Shown piece by piece: positions 33,311 through 42,923 of a stretch of 64,000 bases of DNA. The notes beneath the pieces are model-generated. The model made no database searches, had not been told where the DNA came from, and saw nothing but the letters and a program-made list of their open reading frames with translations. The first letter of the stretch is position 1. Every line of letters starts with the position of its first letter. Source of the DNA: Bacteroidales bacterium (GTDB lineage Bacteria; Bacteroidota; Bacteroidia; Bacteroidales; UBA932). A program made the position numbers and the translations under genes. Location of the stretch: assembly GCA_016291185.1 (NCBI GenBank), contig JAEFAI010000004.1, positions 42,355 through 106,354 on the forward strand. Direction: 5' to 3'.

Positions 33311-35086
33311 ATGCAGCCGGTCCGGAATTCTCATATCATTCGCCATACGCTGAGGAATTACCTAGCGGCGGCCATCTTTGCCGGCATTATCATCCAGCTC
33401 AACTGCACCATCGACAGCATGGTGGCGGGGCAGTTCATCGGGGCGGACGCCGTGTCGGTCATCGTCCTGGCCCTGCCGCTGGTGAATATCCTCATGCTCC
33501 CCGGCACCATCCTCCTGATGGGCACGACGCTCCTGATCGCCCCGGCTTTCGGGAATCAGGACTACGGCCGGGTGAACCGGATGCTCACGGTGGGACTGGC
33601 GTCGGCTCTGCTCGTCAGCGGGATCTTCACGGCCCTGCTGGCCGTTTTTGCGGGGCCGGTCTCCCTTTTCATCACCCAGGACGCGCGCCTGCAGCCCATG
33701 CTGCAGGAATACTTTCCGTTTGCCTTTGTGGGGAGTTTCTTCGGCCTTTTTGCCTGCGCGGGCAGTCAGTTCGTCCAGATCAGCGGCCGGCCGCGGCTGG
33801 TGGCCTGGTTCGTGGTCATATTCGGCGTCCTGAACCTAGCCCTGGACATCCTCTTCGTGCGGGTGCTGGGGATGGGCATCCGGGGCGCAGCGGCGGGCAC
33901 TTCCTCCGCGGCGGTCCTGGGCTTCCTGGTGATGGTCCCGTACCTGCTGCGGGAGCCGCGCCCGTACCGTTTGTGCTGGCCCGGATGGGCCCAGGTCGGC
34001 AAGTTCTTCCGGGAGATCCTGTCCCGGGGCACCCCCGCTGCGATGACGGGTGTCTCGATGATCCTTCTGAATCTGGGACTCAATACCCTGGTCCTGCGCA
34101 CGCTGGGGGCCGACGGCATGTTCACCCTGAGCATCTGTATGCAGCTGCTGATGATCTGCATGCTCGTACTCACCGCCACGGGCGGCACCATCACGGGCCT
34201 TGGCGGCATCCTGTCCGGAGAAGGGGACTGGGACGCCGTGGGCCGGCTGATTTCCCTCATCCTGCGGCTGTCGCTGGGGCTGGCGCTCTGCGCAACCATT
34301 CTGCTTCTGGCTTTCCCCGCCGGGGTGGCCTCGCTTTTCGGGGCCGATGCGGCCCTCGCGCAGCTCTCGGCCGGCCCGCTCCGCATCTTTGCCTGCGTCT
34401 TCCTGCCCGCCACCGTGCTGATGACGCAGGCCAACGCCTTCCTGCTGGCCAAACGGGGCCGCCTGGCCGGCCTGCTGCAGGCGGGCATCGTCATCTGTAC
34501 CCTGCCTCTGGCCCTGACCCTTTCCCGCTGGAATCTGTGGGTGGCCCTGCCGCTGGGCATGCTGCTCCCCATGCTGGGGGGGCTGGCGGCTTCGCTTATT
34601 TTCTCCAGAAGGGAGGGGAAGCTGCATCCTGTCTGGTTGATTCCCGGGGGCGACGCGCAGCACGCTTTTGCCGTGAGCGTGGGCTATTCCCGCGAAAGCG
34701 TCTCGCAGCAATTCTCCCTGCTTTGCGAAAGACTGGAGGCGATGCACCTCCCTCAGGCCGAGAATACGGCCGTCACCCACTGCGTGGAGGAAATGATGCT
34801 GCACCAGTCGGAAATGGGTCAGTCCTGCGGACTCAAGGGCAGCTTTGACGTGGGGATCGTAGACGTAGACGACCGCTTCACCATTCTGGTCAAGGCGGCA
34901 GGGAAGGCCTTCAATCCCTTGCACGCCTATGGAAACAACGATCCGGAAGCGTTGAGCCTCCGGATCGTAAAAGGTTTCTGTCGGGACGTCAACTACCGCT
35001 ATGCCAGCGGAGTCAATTGCGTCTACCTGAATTTCGACAAGCCTAGCGACCGCCGAACTGCTGCTGCGGAGCGGCGGGGGCGGTGA
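33311..35086 (+). CDS. MATE-family transporter fused to a C-terminal RsbW-like domain
   Basis: 591 aa. Residues about 10-450 show the 12 membrane segments of MATE cation-antiport efflux proteins (IIIQLNCTIDSMVAGQFIGADAVSVI, GFLVMVPYLLREPRPYRL, TPAAMTGVSMILLNLGLNTLVLRTLGADG). Residues about 460-575 (HCVEEMMLHQ ... FTILVKAAGKAFNPLHAYGNNDPEALSLRIVKGFCRDVNYRYASGVNCVYLNF) follow the layout of anti-sigma-factor/RsbW-type HATPase domains, but the ATP-binding residues look altered (KAAG where xDxG is usual, ALSL where GLGL is usual). The substrate is unknown. Its 3' end overlaps the convergent esterase gene by 44 bp. Confidence 0.82.
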   Translation: MQPVRNSHIIRHTLRNYLAAAIFAGIIIQLNCTIDSMVAGQFIGADAVSVIVLALPLVNILMLPGTILLMGTTLLIAPAFGNQDYGRVNRMLTVGLASALLVSGIFTALLAVFAGPVSLFITQDARLQPMLQEYFPFAFVGSFFGLFACAGSQFVQISGRPRLVAWFVVIFGVLNLALDILFVRVLGMGIRGAAAGTSSAAVLGFLVMVPYLLREPRPYRLCWPGWAQVGKFFREILSRGTPAAMTGVSMILLNLGLNTLVLRTLGADGMFTLSICMQLLMICMLVLTATGGTITGLGGILSGEGDWDAVGRLISLILRLSLGLALCATILLLAFPAGVASLFGADAALAQLSAGPLRIFACVFLPATVLMTQANAFLLAKRGRLAGLLQAGIVICTLPLALTLSRWNLWVALPLGMLLPMLGGLAASLIFSRREGKLHPVWLIPGGDAQHAFAVSVGYSRESVSQQFSLLCERLEAMHLPQAENTAVTHCVEEMMLHQSEMGQSCGLKGSFDVGIVDVDDRFTILVKAAGKAFNPLHAYGNNDPEALSLRIVKGFCRDVNYRYASGVNCVYLNFDKPSDRRTAAAERRGR

Positions 35087-36410
35087 GGACCTGGGCGTTC
35101 ATCCAGTCGAAGAGGTTGTGGAAGCCCTGGGGGGCGACGGAGCCGCCGCCGTTGTTGGACGGCTTCGGGTCGGCCGTCGTCTGCTCCTGGGCGCCCGTGA
35201 CCTGGTCGTTGAAGACATAGACCCAGGAGAAGTGGCCGAAGAGCCGCTGGCCGGGCGTGTCGGTGCCGGTCACATTCTCAAACATGGACATCCAGACGTT
35301 CTTGGCGCCGGCCTCGATGAGGCGCTTGTAGGTCGGGATGCAGTACTCGGTCGGGCGGACCGTCGTGTCGTCGAAGGACTGCACGAACCAGATGTTCTCG
35401 CCGGAGATCTGCTTGATCTGCAGGTCGGAGATGTTGGCGTCGGCAAAGGCCTCGCAGGTCGGGTAGGCGGCTGCGAAGAAGCCCGGGTTGCGCAGGAGCA
35501 TGTTCACGGTCATGTAGCCACCGTTCGAGCAGCCGCCGATGTAGACGCGGTTGCGGTCCACGTCGGGGTTCTGCGCGAGGTAGTTGTCAATGCAGGACTT
35601 GAGGACGTCGGAGTACAGAGACGGGTGGTCGCCGGCGCTGAAGCCCTTGGCGGTGTCCATCCACATGGTCGGGCACTGGACGGCCAGGACGTAGGCGCCC
35701 TTGTCGCCGCCCTCGGTGGTGAAGTGCGACTGGATGTCGTTGCGGATCAGGGCCACGACCTCGTTGCCCATCAACTCGATGGATACGTCGGTGCCGCCTT
35801 CGCCCATGCCGTGCAGCCAGATGATGAGCGGGTTGGCCTTGCCGTCGATGCGCAGGGCCTCCGGCTCATAGGCGCCGTAGGTGAGGGTCTCGTCGCCCGG
35901 ACGGCCGGTCGAAGGACCGGTGAAGGTGCCGCGGCGGAAGAAGTCGGACTCGGAGAGGAAATTGCGCAGCGCGTGCTCGGTGGCGCATTCCACGGCCGTG
36001 TACTTCTTGCCGGCGGCCTTGACGCTCTTGCCCTGCTTGAGGGCCACCTTGACGGGATAGGCCGTGCTCCAGGTGCCCATGCCGCGGGAGACGAGCGGGG
36101 CGGCACCGCGGGCGTTGCTGACCTCCAGGCCAAATGCGAGGTAGTCGCCGCCGTCGGTCCACTCGCCGCGGTCGTCGCAGGTATAAACGATCTTGACGTT
36201 GCGCTCCACGCCGTTGGTCTCGACGGTGAAGACCGCCGGGTCGAGGACATCGAGTTTCACTTCGGGTTTTACGACCACCAGATTGACGGAGGTGGAAGCT
36301 TCGTAGGCAGTGATGCGCACGACCTGCGGGGTCATCTTCAGGGTCTGGGCGCCTGCCGTGGCCGCGATGGTCAGCGCCAGCGCGGCGAGGATAGATTTGG
36401 TACTGTTCAT
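35043..36410 (-). CDS. Exported alpha/beta-hydrolase esterase
   Basis: 455 aa with signal peptide MNSTKSILAALALTIAATAGA. N-terminal residues about 25-160 form a beta-sandwich-like segment; residues about 175-420 are an alpha/beta hydrolase with oxyanion-region LIIWLHGMGEGG and nucleophile elbow GGCS295NGG; a histidine near RLFGHFSW may complete the triad. It resembles LpqC/CE1-like poly(hydroxybutyrate)/feruloyl-type esterases annotated in gut Bacteroidota; the substrate is not clear. The C-terminus is Pro/Gln/Gly-rich. Monocistronic, with a promoter at 36454-36461. Confidence 0.83.
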   Translation of the reverse strand: MNSTKSILAALALTIAATAGAQTLKMTPQVVRITAYEASTSVNLVVVKPEVKLDVLDPAVFTVETNGVERNVKIVYTCDDRGEWTDGGDYLAFGLEVSNARGAAPLVSRGMGTWSTAYPVKVALKQGKSVKAAGKKYTAVECATEHALRNFLSESDFFRRGTFTGPSTGRPGDETLTYGAYEPEALRIDGKANPLIIWLHGMGEGGTDVSIELMGNEVVALIRNDIQSHFTTEGGDKGAYVLAVQCPTMWMDTAKGFSAGDHPSLYSDVLKSCIDNYLAQNPDVDRNRVYIGGCSNGGYMTVNMLLRNPGFFAAAYPTCEAFADANISDLQIKQISGENIWFVQSFDDTTVRPTEYCIPTYKRLIEAGAKNVWMSMFENVTGTDTPGQRLFGHFSWVYVFNDQVTGAQEQTTADPKPSNNGGGSVAPQGFHNLFDWMNAQVLTAPAAPQQQFGGR

Positions 36411-36453
36411 AAGTGTATAATGGGTTTCAATGATCAGCTTGAGTCGATGCTAG

Positions 36454-36461
36454 CAAATTTA
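36454..36461 (-). promoter_or_regulatory. Promoter -7 box of the esterase gene
   Basis: TAAATTTG on the minus strand, 43 nt before ATG 36410. Confidence 0.55.
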
Positions 36462-36533
36462 ATCATTTCCTGCTGATCTGGAACACCGCGGGCCGGACTC
36501 TGAACAATCCGGCCAACATTTGGACATTTTTGC

Positions 36534-36541
36534 TACCTTTG
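36534..36541 (+). promoter_or_regulatory. Promoter -7 box of the histidine phosphatase gene
   Basis: TACCTTTG, then AGGGT and the ATG at 36547. The 19-nt string from 36533 to 36551 is identical to the start region of the S46 peptidase gene (39869-39851, minus). Only 5 nt separate the box from the start codon. Confidence 0.7.
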
Positions 36542-36546
36542 AGGGT

Positions 36547-37800
36547 ATGAAAAAGACTGTGATTGCAATTTGCCTGCTCGCTGTGTGCGGCGCGGTGTAC
36601 GCGCAGCGCGACAGCCGGGCCGAGCTGATGGCCGACATCGAGCGTGCCGGCGCCACCTATTACCTGTATCCCATGGACCAGCCGGCCCCGACGCCGGCCC
36701 TCAAAGGCTATGAGCCGTTCTACGTCAGCCACGTTGGCCGGCACGGCTCCCGCTTCGCCTTGGGCAGCAAGATCTATGAGGACCTGCTCGATGTCTGGAC
36801 CCGCGGGCACGAGAAGGGCTGGCTGACCCCGCAAGGGGAGGCTGTCTACGAGGCTTATACCGCCCTGTATCCCAGCATTGCCCACCGCGAGGGCAACCTG
36901 ACCCACAAGGGGCAGGAGCAGCACCGCTACATCGCGTCGCAGATCTATAAGAACTATCCCGCCGTGTTCAAGGGCCCGACCCGTGCCGAAGCCGTCTCGA
37001 CGGTGTCGCACCGCGTCATCGTGAGCATGTTCTCCTTCCTGCGGGAGCTGGACGAACTGGACCGCGACTTCAGCTATGAGGTGGACTACGGACAGCCTTA
37101 TCAGAGCTATCTGCTGCCGGACGTGATCGACTCGGACGAGGACTACCCCGAGGCGGTCGAGCAGAAGGTCAACGCTTTCATGGGGAGCATTCTGGCTGCG
37201 GGCGATGTGGACCTCGAGGCCATGCTGGGCCGTTGGATCTCCCGGCCGGATTCCCTGCTGACGGAGCCGCTCGACTTTGTCGATGCGCTTCACACCTTCG
37301 TCTCCTCGCTGGACAATCTCGATATCCCGGTCCCGGAGGTGTTCTATTCCCTGTTTACCCCGGAAGAGCGCTATGCCATCTGGCGGATCGGAAACTACTC
37401 GACCTATCAGCTGCTCGGTTGCTCCCCGGACACGCAGAACCTGCGCGTTCAATCCATGCAGGCCCTTTGGGATGACTTCCGCGACAAGGCCGAGAGCGAC
37501 TGGGCGAACGGCGTCCAGCTCCGCCTGCGCTTCGCCCACGACTCTACCCTGATGCCGCTCCTGTCCCTGCTGGACGTGAACGGCATGGGCGCGCGCCTCG
37601 ACGACCCCGCGCAGGTGGAGGATTACTGGCGCAGCTTCGATATCCCGATGGCCTGCAACCTGCAGCTCATCTTCTTTAAGAGTAAGAAAAATCCGGACGT
37701 TCTGGTGCAGGTGCTGCTGAACGGCCGCGAGGCGACGCTGCCGCTCCCCATGGCCGCCCCCGGCAGCTTCTACCGCTGGGAGGATGTCAAGAGCCTGTAG
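36547..37800 (+). CDS. Exported histidine acid phosphatase, MINPP/phytase-like
   Basis: 417 aa with signal peptide MKKTVIAICLLAVCGAVYA. Seen: the phosphohistidine motif VGR65H66GSRF and the distal proton-donor motif AH331D332STL, hallmarks of branch 2 histidine phosphatases. Bacteroidota relatives are annotated as multiple inositol polyphosphate phosphatases, so phytate or another phosphomonoester in the periplasm is the likely substrate (inference). Start 36547 is used because 36520 would lie upstream of the promoter -7 box. Convergent with the S46 peptidase gene with no gap (37800/37801). Confidence 0.88.
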   Translation: MKKTVIAICLLAVCGAVYAQRDSRAELMADIERAGATYYLYPMDQPAPTPALKGYEPFYVSHVGRHGSRFALGSKIYEDLLDVWTRGHEKGWLTPQGEAVYEAYTALYPSIAHREGNLTHKGQEQHRYIASQIYKNYPAVFKGPTRAEAVSTVSHRVIVSMFSFLRELDELDRDFSYEVDYGQPYQSYLLPDVIDSDEDYPEAVEQKVNAFMGSILAAGDVDLEAMLGRWISRPDSLLTEPLDFVDALHTFVSSLDNLDIPVPEVFYSLFTPEERYAIWRIGNYSTYQLLGCSPDTQNLRVQSMQALWDDFRDKAESDWANGVQLRLRFAHDSTLMPLLSLLDVNGMGARLDDPAQVEDYWRSFDIPMACNLQLIFFKSKKNPDVLVQVLLNGREATLPLPMAAPGSFYRWEDVKSL

Positions 37801-39855
37801 CTAGAGGTTCAGCTCCGCGAGGATGCGGTCGAAGTGCGCGTACTCGCGCAGAATCCAGACCACATAGCGGATGTCCACGTTCACGCTGCGGTTGAACTCG
37901 GGCGTGAAGAGCATCTCGGAGGCCAGCGACTCCTTGTTACCGTCGAAGAGCAGGCCGATGATCTCCCCCTTGGCGTTGAGGATGGGGGAGCCGGAGTTGC
38001 CGCCGGTGCTGTCGTTGTCGGTGATGAAGTTGAGGCGCATCGTCTCCGGGGCCTTCTTCAGTGCTTCCAGCATTTCCGCAGGGAGGCAGAAATCATAATT
38101 GTCCGGGTCGTGCTTGTCCAGCAGGCCGGCCGCGGTGCTGAAGTAGTCGCAGTGCACGGCGTCGCGCGGGGTGAGGGCCTTCACGCGGCCGTAGTTGACG
38201 CGCATGGTGGAGTTCGCATCGGGGTAGGGGCCCCGCTTCAGGGCTGTCTGCATCGCGAAGAGCGCGTGGGTGTAGTCGCGTGTGAGCGCCGTGATGTCGG
38301 GCGTGCCCTCCGCGGCGTCGATGGCCTGGTTGTAGCTCACGATCTTCGTGTCCATGAAGAAGCGTACCAGCGGGTCGTCCGCGTGCGCGTCCAGAAAGGC
38401 CTTCATGTCGGCTTCGGGGTTCAGATAGATCGCGATCTGCGCGGGGTCTGAGAGCCAGCTGCCGTCCCAGAGGAAGGCGCACATGGCGTCGTACTGCTGG
38501 CCGAAGCGGGTCTTGATCTCCCGCTGGAAGGGACCCAGCATGGCCTCGTCCACATTTTCATAGAAGGTCTCCAGCGTGTAGCGGAAGAGTTCCCGCTCGA
38601 CGCGGAGATCGATCTGCTCGAAGTTGCGTGCAGAGCTGCGGCGCACGCCGCTCACCCGGCTCTCGCCGTAGTTGTTCGCCAGCACGTCCGTGCGGGAGGC
38701 GATGGGCTCGATCTGCGTGCCGCGGATGAGGCATTCGCGGAAATACTGCACATTCTTTTCCGGCCCGGCCACGCGCGCATAGCGGTCGCGAAGGCCGGCC
38801 ACCGGGTCGCCGAACTGGGCCCGCCGCGCCGGGTCGGCATCGAGCCAGGCGTCCAGCTCCGCCTCCAGCGCGCGCTTCTCGTCTGCCACGTGGAAGCGCT
38901 TGTAGCACTGCAGCTCGCCGAGGTAGAGCTCCTGCGCGTTGGAGAGGTTGAAGAAGTTGTTCGCGTACTTGCGGCGCACCTCCGGGTCGCGGTCCATCCA
39001 TTTCTTGATGATGTCCATGCGCGCCCCGCGGATCTCGGTCTGGATGGGCAGCTGGACGCTCGTCATAAAGTCCGCCTTGGCGGAGGAGGCGTAGCGGTCG
39101 GTGCTGCCGGGGAAGCCAATGAGCGTGGTCTTGCTGCCCTCGCGGTAGCCCTTCAGGGAGATCTTCAGGTATTTGTCGCTCTTGAGCGGAACGTTTTCGG
39201 GCGCGTACTTGGCCGCGCTGCCGTCGGGGGCGGTGTAGATGCGCAGCAGCGCGAAATCGCCCTTGTGCTGCGGCCACTCCCAGTTGTCCACGTCGCCGCC
39301 GAAAGCGCCCACCTGGGCCGGCGGGGCGCCGACGAGGCGGACGTCGTTGTATTCCTCGTAGAGGGAAATATAGTAGCGGTCGCCGCGCCAGGCGCTGCTG
39401 AGCGAGGCCACGTAGCCGGTTTTCTCCTGGTAGCGCTTCTCCATAATCCCGCTCAGGCGGCGCATCATCATCGCGTTGTTGCGCTTGACGGTGCCGTCCG
39501 CGAAGAGCTGCTCTACCTCGTCGGTCACGTCGATGGTGCCGCGCAGGAACTGCACACTGCGCCCGGGGATGGGGATTTCCTCCGCCAGGCTGCGGGCCCA
39601 GAAGCCCGCCTCGAGGTAGTTGTGCTCGCTGTCGCCCAATTCGAACACGTCGGCGTAGGCGACGTGGTGGTTGGTGATGACCAGGCCCTGGCTGGAAATG
39701 AGACTTCCCGTTCCCATGAAGTCGATGGAAACCACGCAGTTGCTGAGCTCGGCCGTCTTCTTGTCCACGGAGGGAATCATCCACATGCCTTCGTCTGCGA
39801 GAGCCGTCGCGCAGAGGGCGAAAATCACAATAAATGATGAAAATAAGCGCTTCAT
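37801..39855 (-). CDS. S46-family dipeptidyl-peptidase, DPP7 type
   Basis: 684-aa exported serine exopeptidase that removes dipeptides from peptide N-termini in the periplasm. Signal peptide MKRLFSSFIVIFALCATALA; catalytic His in VITNHH64VAY, Asp in FGGDVDNWEWP (188/190), Ser621 in TGGNSGSPIL. The residue that sets specificity, 18 positions after the serine, is Gly (LLFDGNKES); DPP11 enzymes have Arg there. This predicts preference for hydrophobic P1 residues (DPP7) rather than Asp/Glu (DPP11). The gene diverges from the TonB-receptor/M16-protease operon and may supply the next step of peptide breakdown. Confidence 0.92.
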   Translation of the reverse strand: MKRLFSSFIVIFALCATALADEGMWMIPSVDKKTAELSNCVVSIDFMGTGSLISSQGLVITNHHVAYADVFELGDSEHNYLEAGFWARSLAEEIPIPGRSVQFLRGTIDVTDEVEQLFADGTVKRNNAMMMRRLSGIMEKRYQEKTGYVASLSSAWRGDRYYISLYEEYNDVRLVGAPPAQVGAFGGDVDNWEWPQHKGDFALLRIYTAPDGSAAKYAPENVPLKSDKYLKISLKGYREGSKTTLIGFPGSTDRYASSAKADFMTSVQLPIQTEIRGARMDIIKKWMDRDPEVRRKYANNFFNLSNAQELYLGELQCYKRFHVADEKRALEAELDAWLDADPARRAQFGDPVAGLRDRYARVAGPEKNVQYFRECLIRGTQIEPIASRTDVLANNYGESRVSGVRRSSARNFEQIDLRVERELFRYTLETFYENVDEAMLGPFQREIKTRFGQQYDAMCAFLWDGSWLSDPAQIAIYLNPEADMKAFLDAHADDPLVRFFMDTKIVSYNQAIDAAEGTPDITALTRDYTHALFAMQTALKRGPYPDANSTMRVNYGRVKALTPRDAVHCDYFSTAAGLLDKHDPDNYDFCLPAEMLEALKKAPETMRLNFITDNDSTGGNSGSPILNAKGEIIGLLFDGNKESLASEMLFTPEFNRSVNVDIRYVVWILREYAHFDRILAELNL

Positions 39856-39860
39856 ACCCT

Positions 39861-39868
39861 CAAAGGTA
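39861..39868 (-). promoter_or_regulatory. Promoter -7 box of the S46 peptidase gene
   Basis: TACCTTTG on the minus strand followed by AGGGT and the ATG at 39855; same 19-nt block as at 36533-36551. Confidence 0.7.
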
Positions 39869-39928
39869 GTACACTTTTTCTGATTTTTTACTTAATTTGT
39901 GAATCCTTATAGAAGTGTTGACCCCAGC

Positions 39929-42910
39929 ATGTCTGATCTGAAGCACATATTTCTGGTGCTTGCATGTCTCCTCTTTTCTTTGGGCATGCGCGCGCAAAGC
40001 GTCTCCCTCAGCGGCACCGTGACCGACAAGAGCACGGGTGCACCCGTGGGCTTCGCCACCGTCGTGGTGGAGGCTACGGAGCAGTGGGCCGTGGCCGACG
40101 CCAAGGGCAAGTTCGTGCTGCGGGGCGTGTCCGTGGCCGAATCCGTCGTCCGGGTGGACTGCCTGGGCTACGTGACCTGGACGCGCGAGCTGAAGCTCGG
40201 CAAGGACATCAACTTCCGCGTCGAGCTCAGTCCGGACAACCTCTCGCTCGAGAGCGCTGTCGTGACCGCGCAAGAGAACGGCAATTCCGCCACCACCACC
40301 CGCACCATCGACCGCATGGCGCTGGACCACGTCCAGCTGATGAATGTCTCCGACATCTCCAGCCTTCTGCCGGGCGGCGCGACCGTGGAGCCGAACCTGA
40401 CCGGCAACAGCCAGCTGAGCATCCGTTCCGGCAAGTCGGAGGGCGACAACAGCGCCTTCGGTACCGCCGTCGAAGTGGACGGCGTTCGCCTGTCCGGCAA
40501 TGCCTCCTTCAACAATATCGACAATGGCGGTAACGTGCAGGGCGTATCCACCAGCAGCATCGCTTCCTCCAACGTGGAGTCGGTCGAGGTGATCACCGGC
40601 GTGCCCTCCGTGGAGTACGGCGACATGTCCTCCGGCGTGATCAAGATCAACACCCGCAAGGGCAAGACCCCCTGGGCTGTGACCCTGTCCACGAGCCCGC
40701 GCACCAAGCAGGTGTCCGTGAGCAAGGGCTTCGACCTGGGCGACACCCGCCGCGGTCGCAGCCGGGGTGTGCTGAACGCCAGCCTGGAGCGCACCCGCTC
40801 CATTTCCGACCCGATGTCTCCGTACACCGCCTACGACCGCAACCAGCTCTCGATGACCTGGAGCGGGCAGTTCACGGGCGAGATGCCGCTGCGCCTCTCG
40901 CTGGGCGTGACCGGCAACTTGGGCGGCCTGGACGACAAGGCGGATCCGGACAAACTCGTCGATACCTGGCTGAACAGGCGGGACAACGGCGTCCGCGCCA
41001 ACATCAGCGCCAGCTGGCTGCTGTCCAAGTCCTGGATCACCAACGTCGAACTGAACGCTTCCGCGACCTATGCCGACAACCGGCAGCGCGAGAAGAAGCT
41101 ATACCATTCCGCGGTCAGCGGCACCTCGCTGCACGCGCTGGAGCGCGGCTACTACATGGCGGAAGACTATGTCGCAGGCGCTGCGAATCCGGCGGTGCGC
41201 ATCGCTCCGGGCACGCGCTACAACGTCCTGGGCATCGATGACCGTCCGCTGAGCGTCAAGGTGACGCTGAAGGCGAACTGGGCGAAGAACGTGGGCCGCA
41301 TCAACAGCAAGCTGAAGATCGGTGCGGACTGGACGCTGGACAAGAACTTCGGCACCGGTGCTTATTCGGAAGATGAGGCCACGGCCGAGACCTACCGCGT
41401 CTGGCGCTACTGCGACGTGCCCGCGATGACGAACCTCGCCGCCTATGCCGAGGAGAACCTGATGATCCGCACGGGCGACGACGCCCGGCTGAACCTCATC
41501 GCCGGCGTACGCTGGGACAATACCATGATCCCTTCGTCCGCCTACGGCGTGACCTCCAGTCTCTCGCCGCGTTTCAACGCCAAGTACACCTTCTTCACGG
41601 AGAAGAACCGCAAGGGCGCTTTCCTGCGCGAGCTCTCGCTGCGTGGCAGCTGGGGCGTGGCGGTGAAGCAGCCTTCCTTCTCTGTCCTCTATCCGACTCC
41701 TTCCTATCTGGATATCAATGTGTTCACCTCGACTGCCGACGCGAACAACGTGGTCAACCGGGCTTATTTCGTGATGCCGTGCAGCATCGCCTACAATGCC
41801 GGTCTGGTCTGGCAGCGCAACCAGCAGAGCGAGCTCGGTCTGGAGGCCAATCTGGCGGGTACGAAGGTATCGCTGGCGGCCTTCTACAACCGCACGCTCT
41901 ACGCCTACAGCCGCGTCTCGGACTACGAGCGCTTCCAGTACACCTACACGCCCGTGGAGGCGGTGCAGGGTCTGGACATCCCGGCGGAGCGCCGCGTCTA
42001 TTCGGTGGATCCGGGCAGCGGCGCCGTGACGGTCTCCGACAGCCGGGGTATCCTGCCCGCCGTCCAGGTGCCCGGCCGGCTGCGCAAGCAGTTCATCAAC
42101 AGCTATACCGAGGACAACGACGACAACCCCGTGTCGCGCTATGGCCTGGAGTGGGTAATCGATTTCAAGCGCATCCAGGCACTCAATACGAGCATCCGCC
42201 TGGACGGCAACTATTACTATTACCGCTCCCTCTACACGGACGTGCGAGCGTATTCGCCGACGAGCCAGAACTCCTACGACGGCAGTGCGTACAAGTATAT
42301 CGGCTATTACTACGGGGACAATTCGAACGCCAATGGCCGCGAGACGCGCACCCTGCGCACGAACGTGACCATCACGACGAACATCCCGCAGGCTCGTATG
42401 ATCATCTCCCTGAAGCTGGAGAGCTGCCTGGTCAACTACTCGCGCAGCCTGAGCGAGCGCCTGGACGGCAGCGCGCGCAGCTACGCGCTCTCCGACCGGA
42501 CCGACCTCCTGTCGCTGACCGACGGAAGCGTCTATGACGAGAACGGCTGCTACTCCGTTCTCTTTCCGGACACCTACTGCTCCTTCGACGATCCGACGCC
42601 GCGGCCCTTCCTGGAGGACTTCCAACGGGCCCGCAAGGAGGATCCGGCGCTGTACGCCGACCTGAGCAAGCTGGTCCAGGCGAACACCACCTACAGCTAC
42701 ACCTTCCTCAAGGACTGGATCTCGCCCTACTTCAGCGTCAACTTCAGCGTGACCAAGGAGATCGGGGACCTGGCATCCATCTCCTTCTACGCGAACAACT
42801 GCTTCAATAACATGGGCCAGGTCTATTCCACCAAGACCAAGACCTGGGGCTCCGTGACCTCCTACATCCCCCGTTTCCACTACGGGCTTACTGTCAGATT
42901 TAATTTTTAA
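39929..42910 (+). CDS. TonB-dependent outer-membrane receptor with N-terminal carboxypeptidase-regulatory-like domain
   Basis: 993 aa. Signal peptide MSDLKHIFLVLACLLFSLGMRAQ, then a CarboxypepD_reg-like beta-sandwich (VSLSGTVTDKSTGAPVGFATVVVE, residues about 24-105). A plug domain follows (VEVDGVRLSG, NVESVEVITGVPSVEYGDMSSGVIKINTRKG), then a 22-strand-type barrel ending in the terminal aromatic RFNF. No SusD partner follows, so it is not a classic glycan importer. It heads a four-gene operon with a DUF4876 lipoprotein, a DUF6850 barrel and an M16 protease. Start ATG 39929 gives the signal peptide; GTG 39899 is unlikely. Confidence 0.93.
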   Translation: MSDLKHIFLVLACLLFSLGMRAQSVSLSGTVTDKSTGAPVGFATVVVEATEQWAVADAKGKFVLRGVSVAESVVRVDCLGYVTWTRELKLGKDINFRVELSPDNLSLESAVVTAQENGNSATTTRTIDRMALDHVQLMNVSDISSLLPGGATVEPNLTGNSQLSIRSGKSEGDNSAFGTAVEVDGVRLSGNASFNNIDNGGNVQGVSTSSIASSNVESVEVITGVPSVEYGDMSSGVIKINTRKGKTPWAVTLSTSPRTKQVSVSKGFDLGDTRRGRSRGVLNASLERTRSISDPMSPYTAYDRNQLSMTWSGQFTGEMPLRLSLGVTGNLGGLDDKADPDKLVDTWLNRRDNGVRANISASWLLSKSWITNVELNASATYADNRQREKKLYHSAVSGTSLHALERGYYMAEDYVAGAANPAVRIAPGTRYNVLGIDDRPLSVKVTLKANWAKNVGRINSKLKIGADWTLDKNFGTGAYSEDEATAETYRVWRYCDVPAMTNLAAYAEENLMIRTGDDARLNLIAGVRWDNTMIPSSAYGVTSSLSPRFNAKYTFFTEKNRKGAFLRELSLRGSWGVAVKQPSFSVLYPTPSYLDINVFTSTADANNVVNRAYFVMPCSIAYNAGLVWQRNQQSELGLEANLAGTKVSLAAFYNRTLYAYSRVSDYERFQYTYTPVEAVQGLDIPAERRVYSVDPGSGAVTVSDSRGILPAVQVPGRLRKQFINSYTEDNDDNPVSRYGLEWVIDFKRIQALNTSIRLDGNYYYYRSLYTDVRAYSPTSQNSYDGSAYKYIGYYYGDNSNANGRETRTLRTNVTITTNIPQARMIISLKLESCLVNYSRSLSERLDGSARSYALSDRTDLLSLTDGSVYDENGCYSVLFPDTYCSFDDPTPRPFLEDFQRARKEDPALYADLSKLVQANTTYSYTFLKDWISPYFSVNFSVTKEIGDLASISFYANNCFNNMGQVYSTKTKTWGSVTSYIPRFHYGLTVRFNF

Positions 42911-42923
42911 CTCATAGTACGTT

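Noticed and set aside
39885..39905. Promoter for the TonB receptor operon (TTAATTTG near 39892)
   Set aside because: It departs from TAnnTTTG at the second base and has no TTG at the proper distance, so I did not call it.
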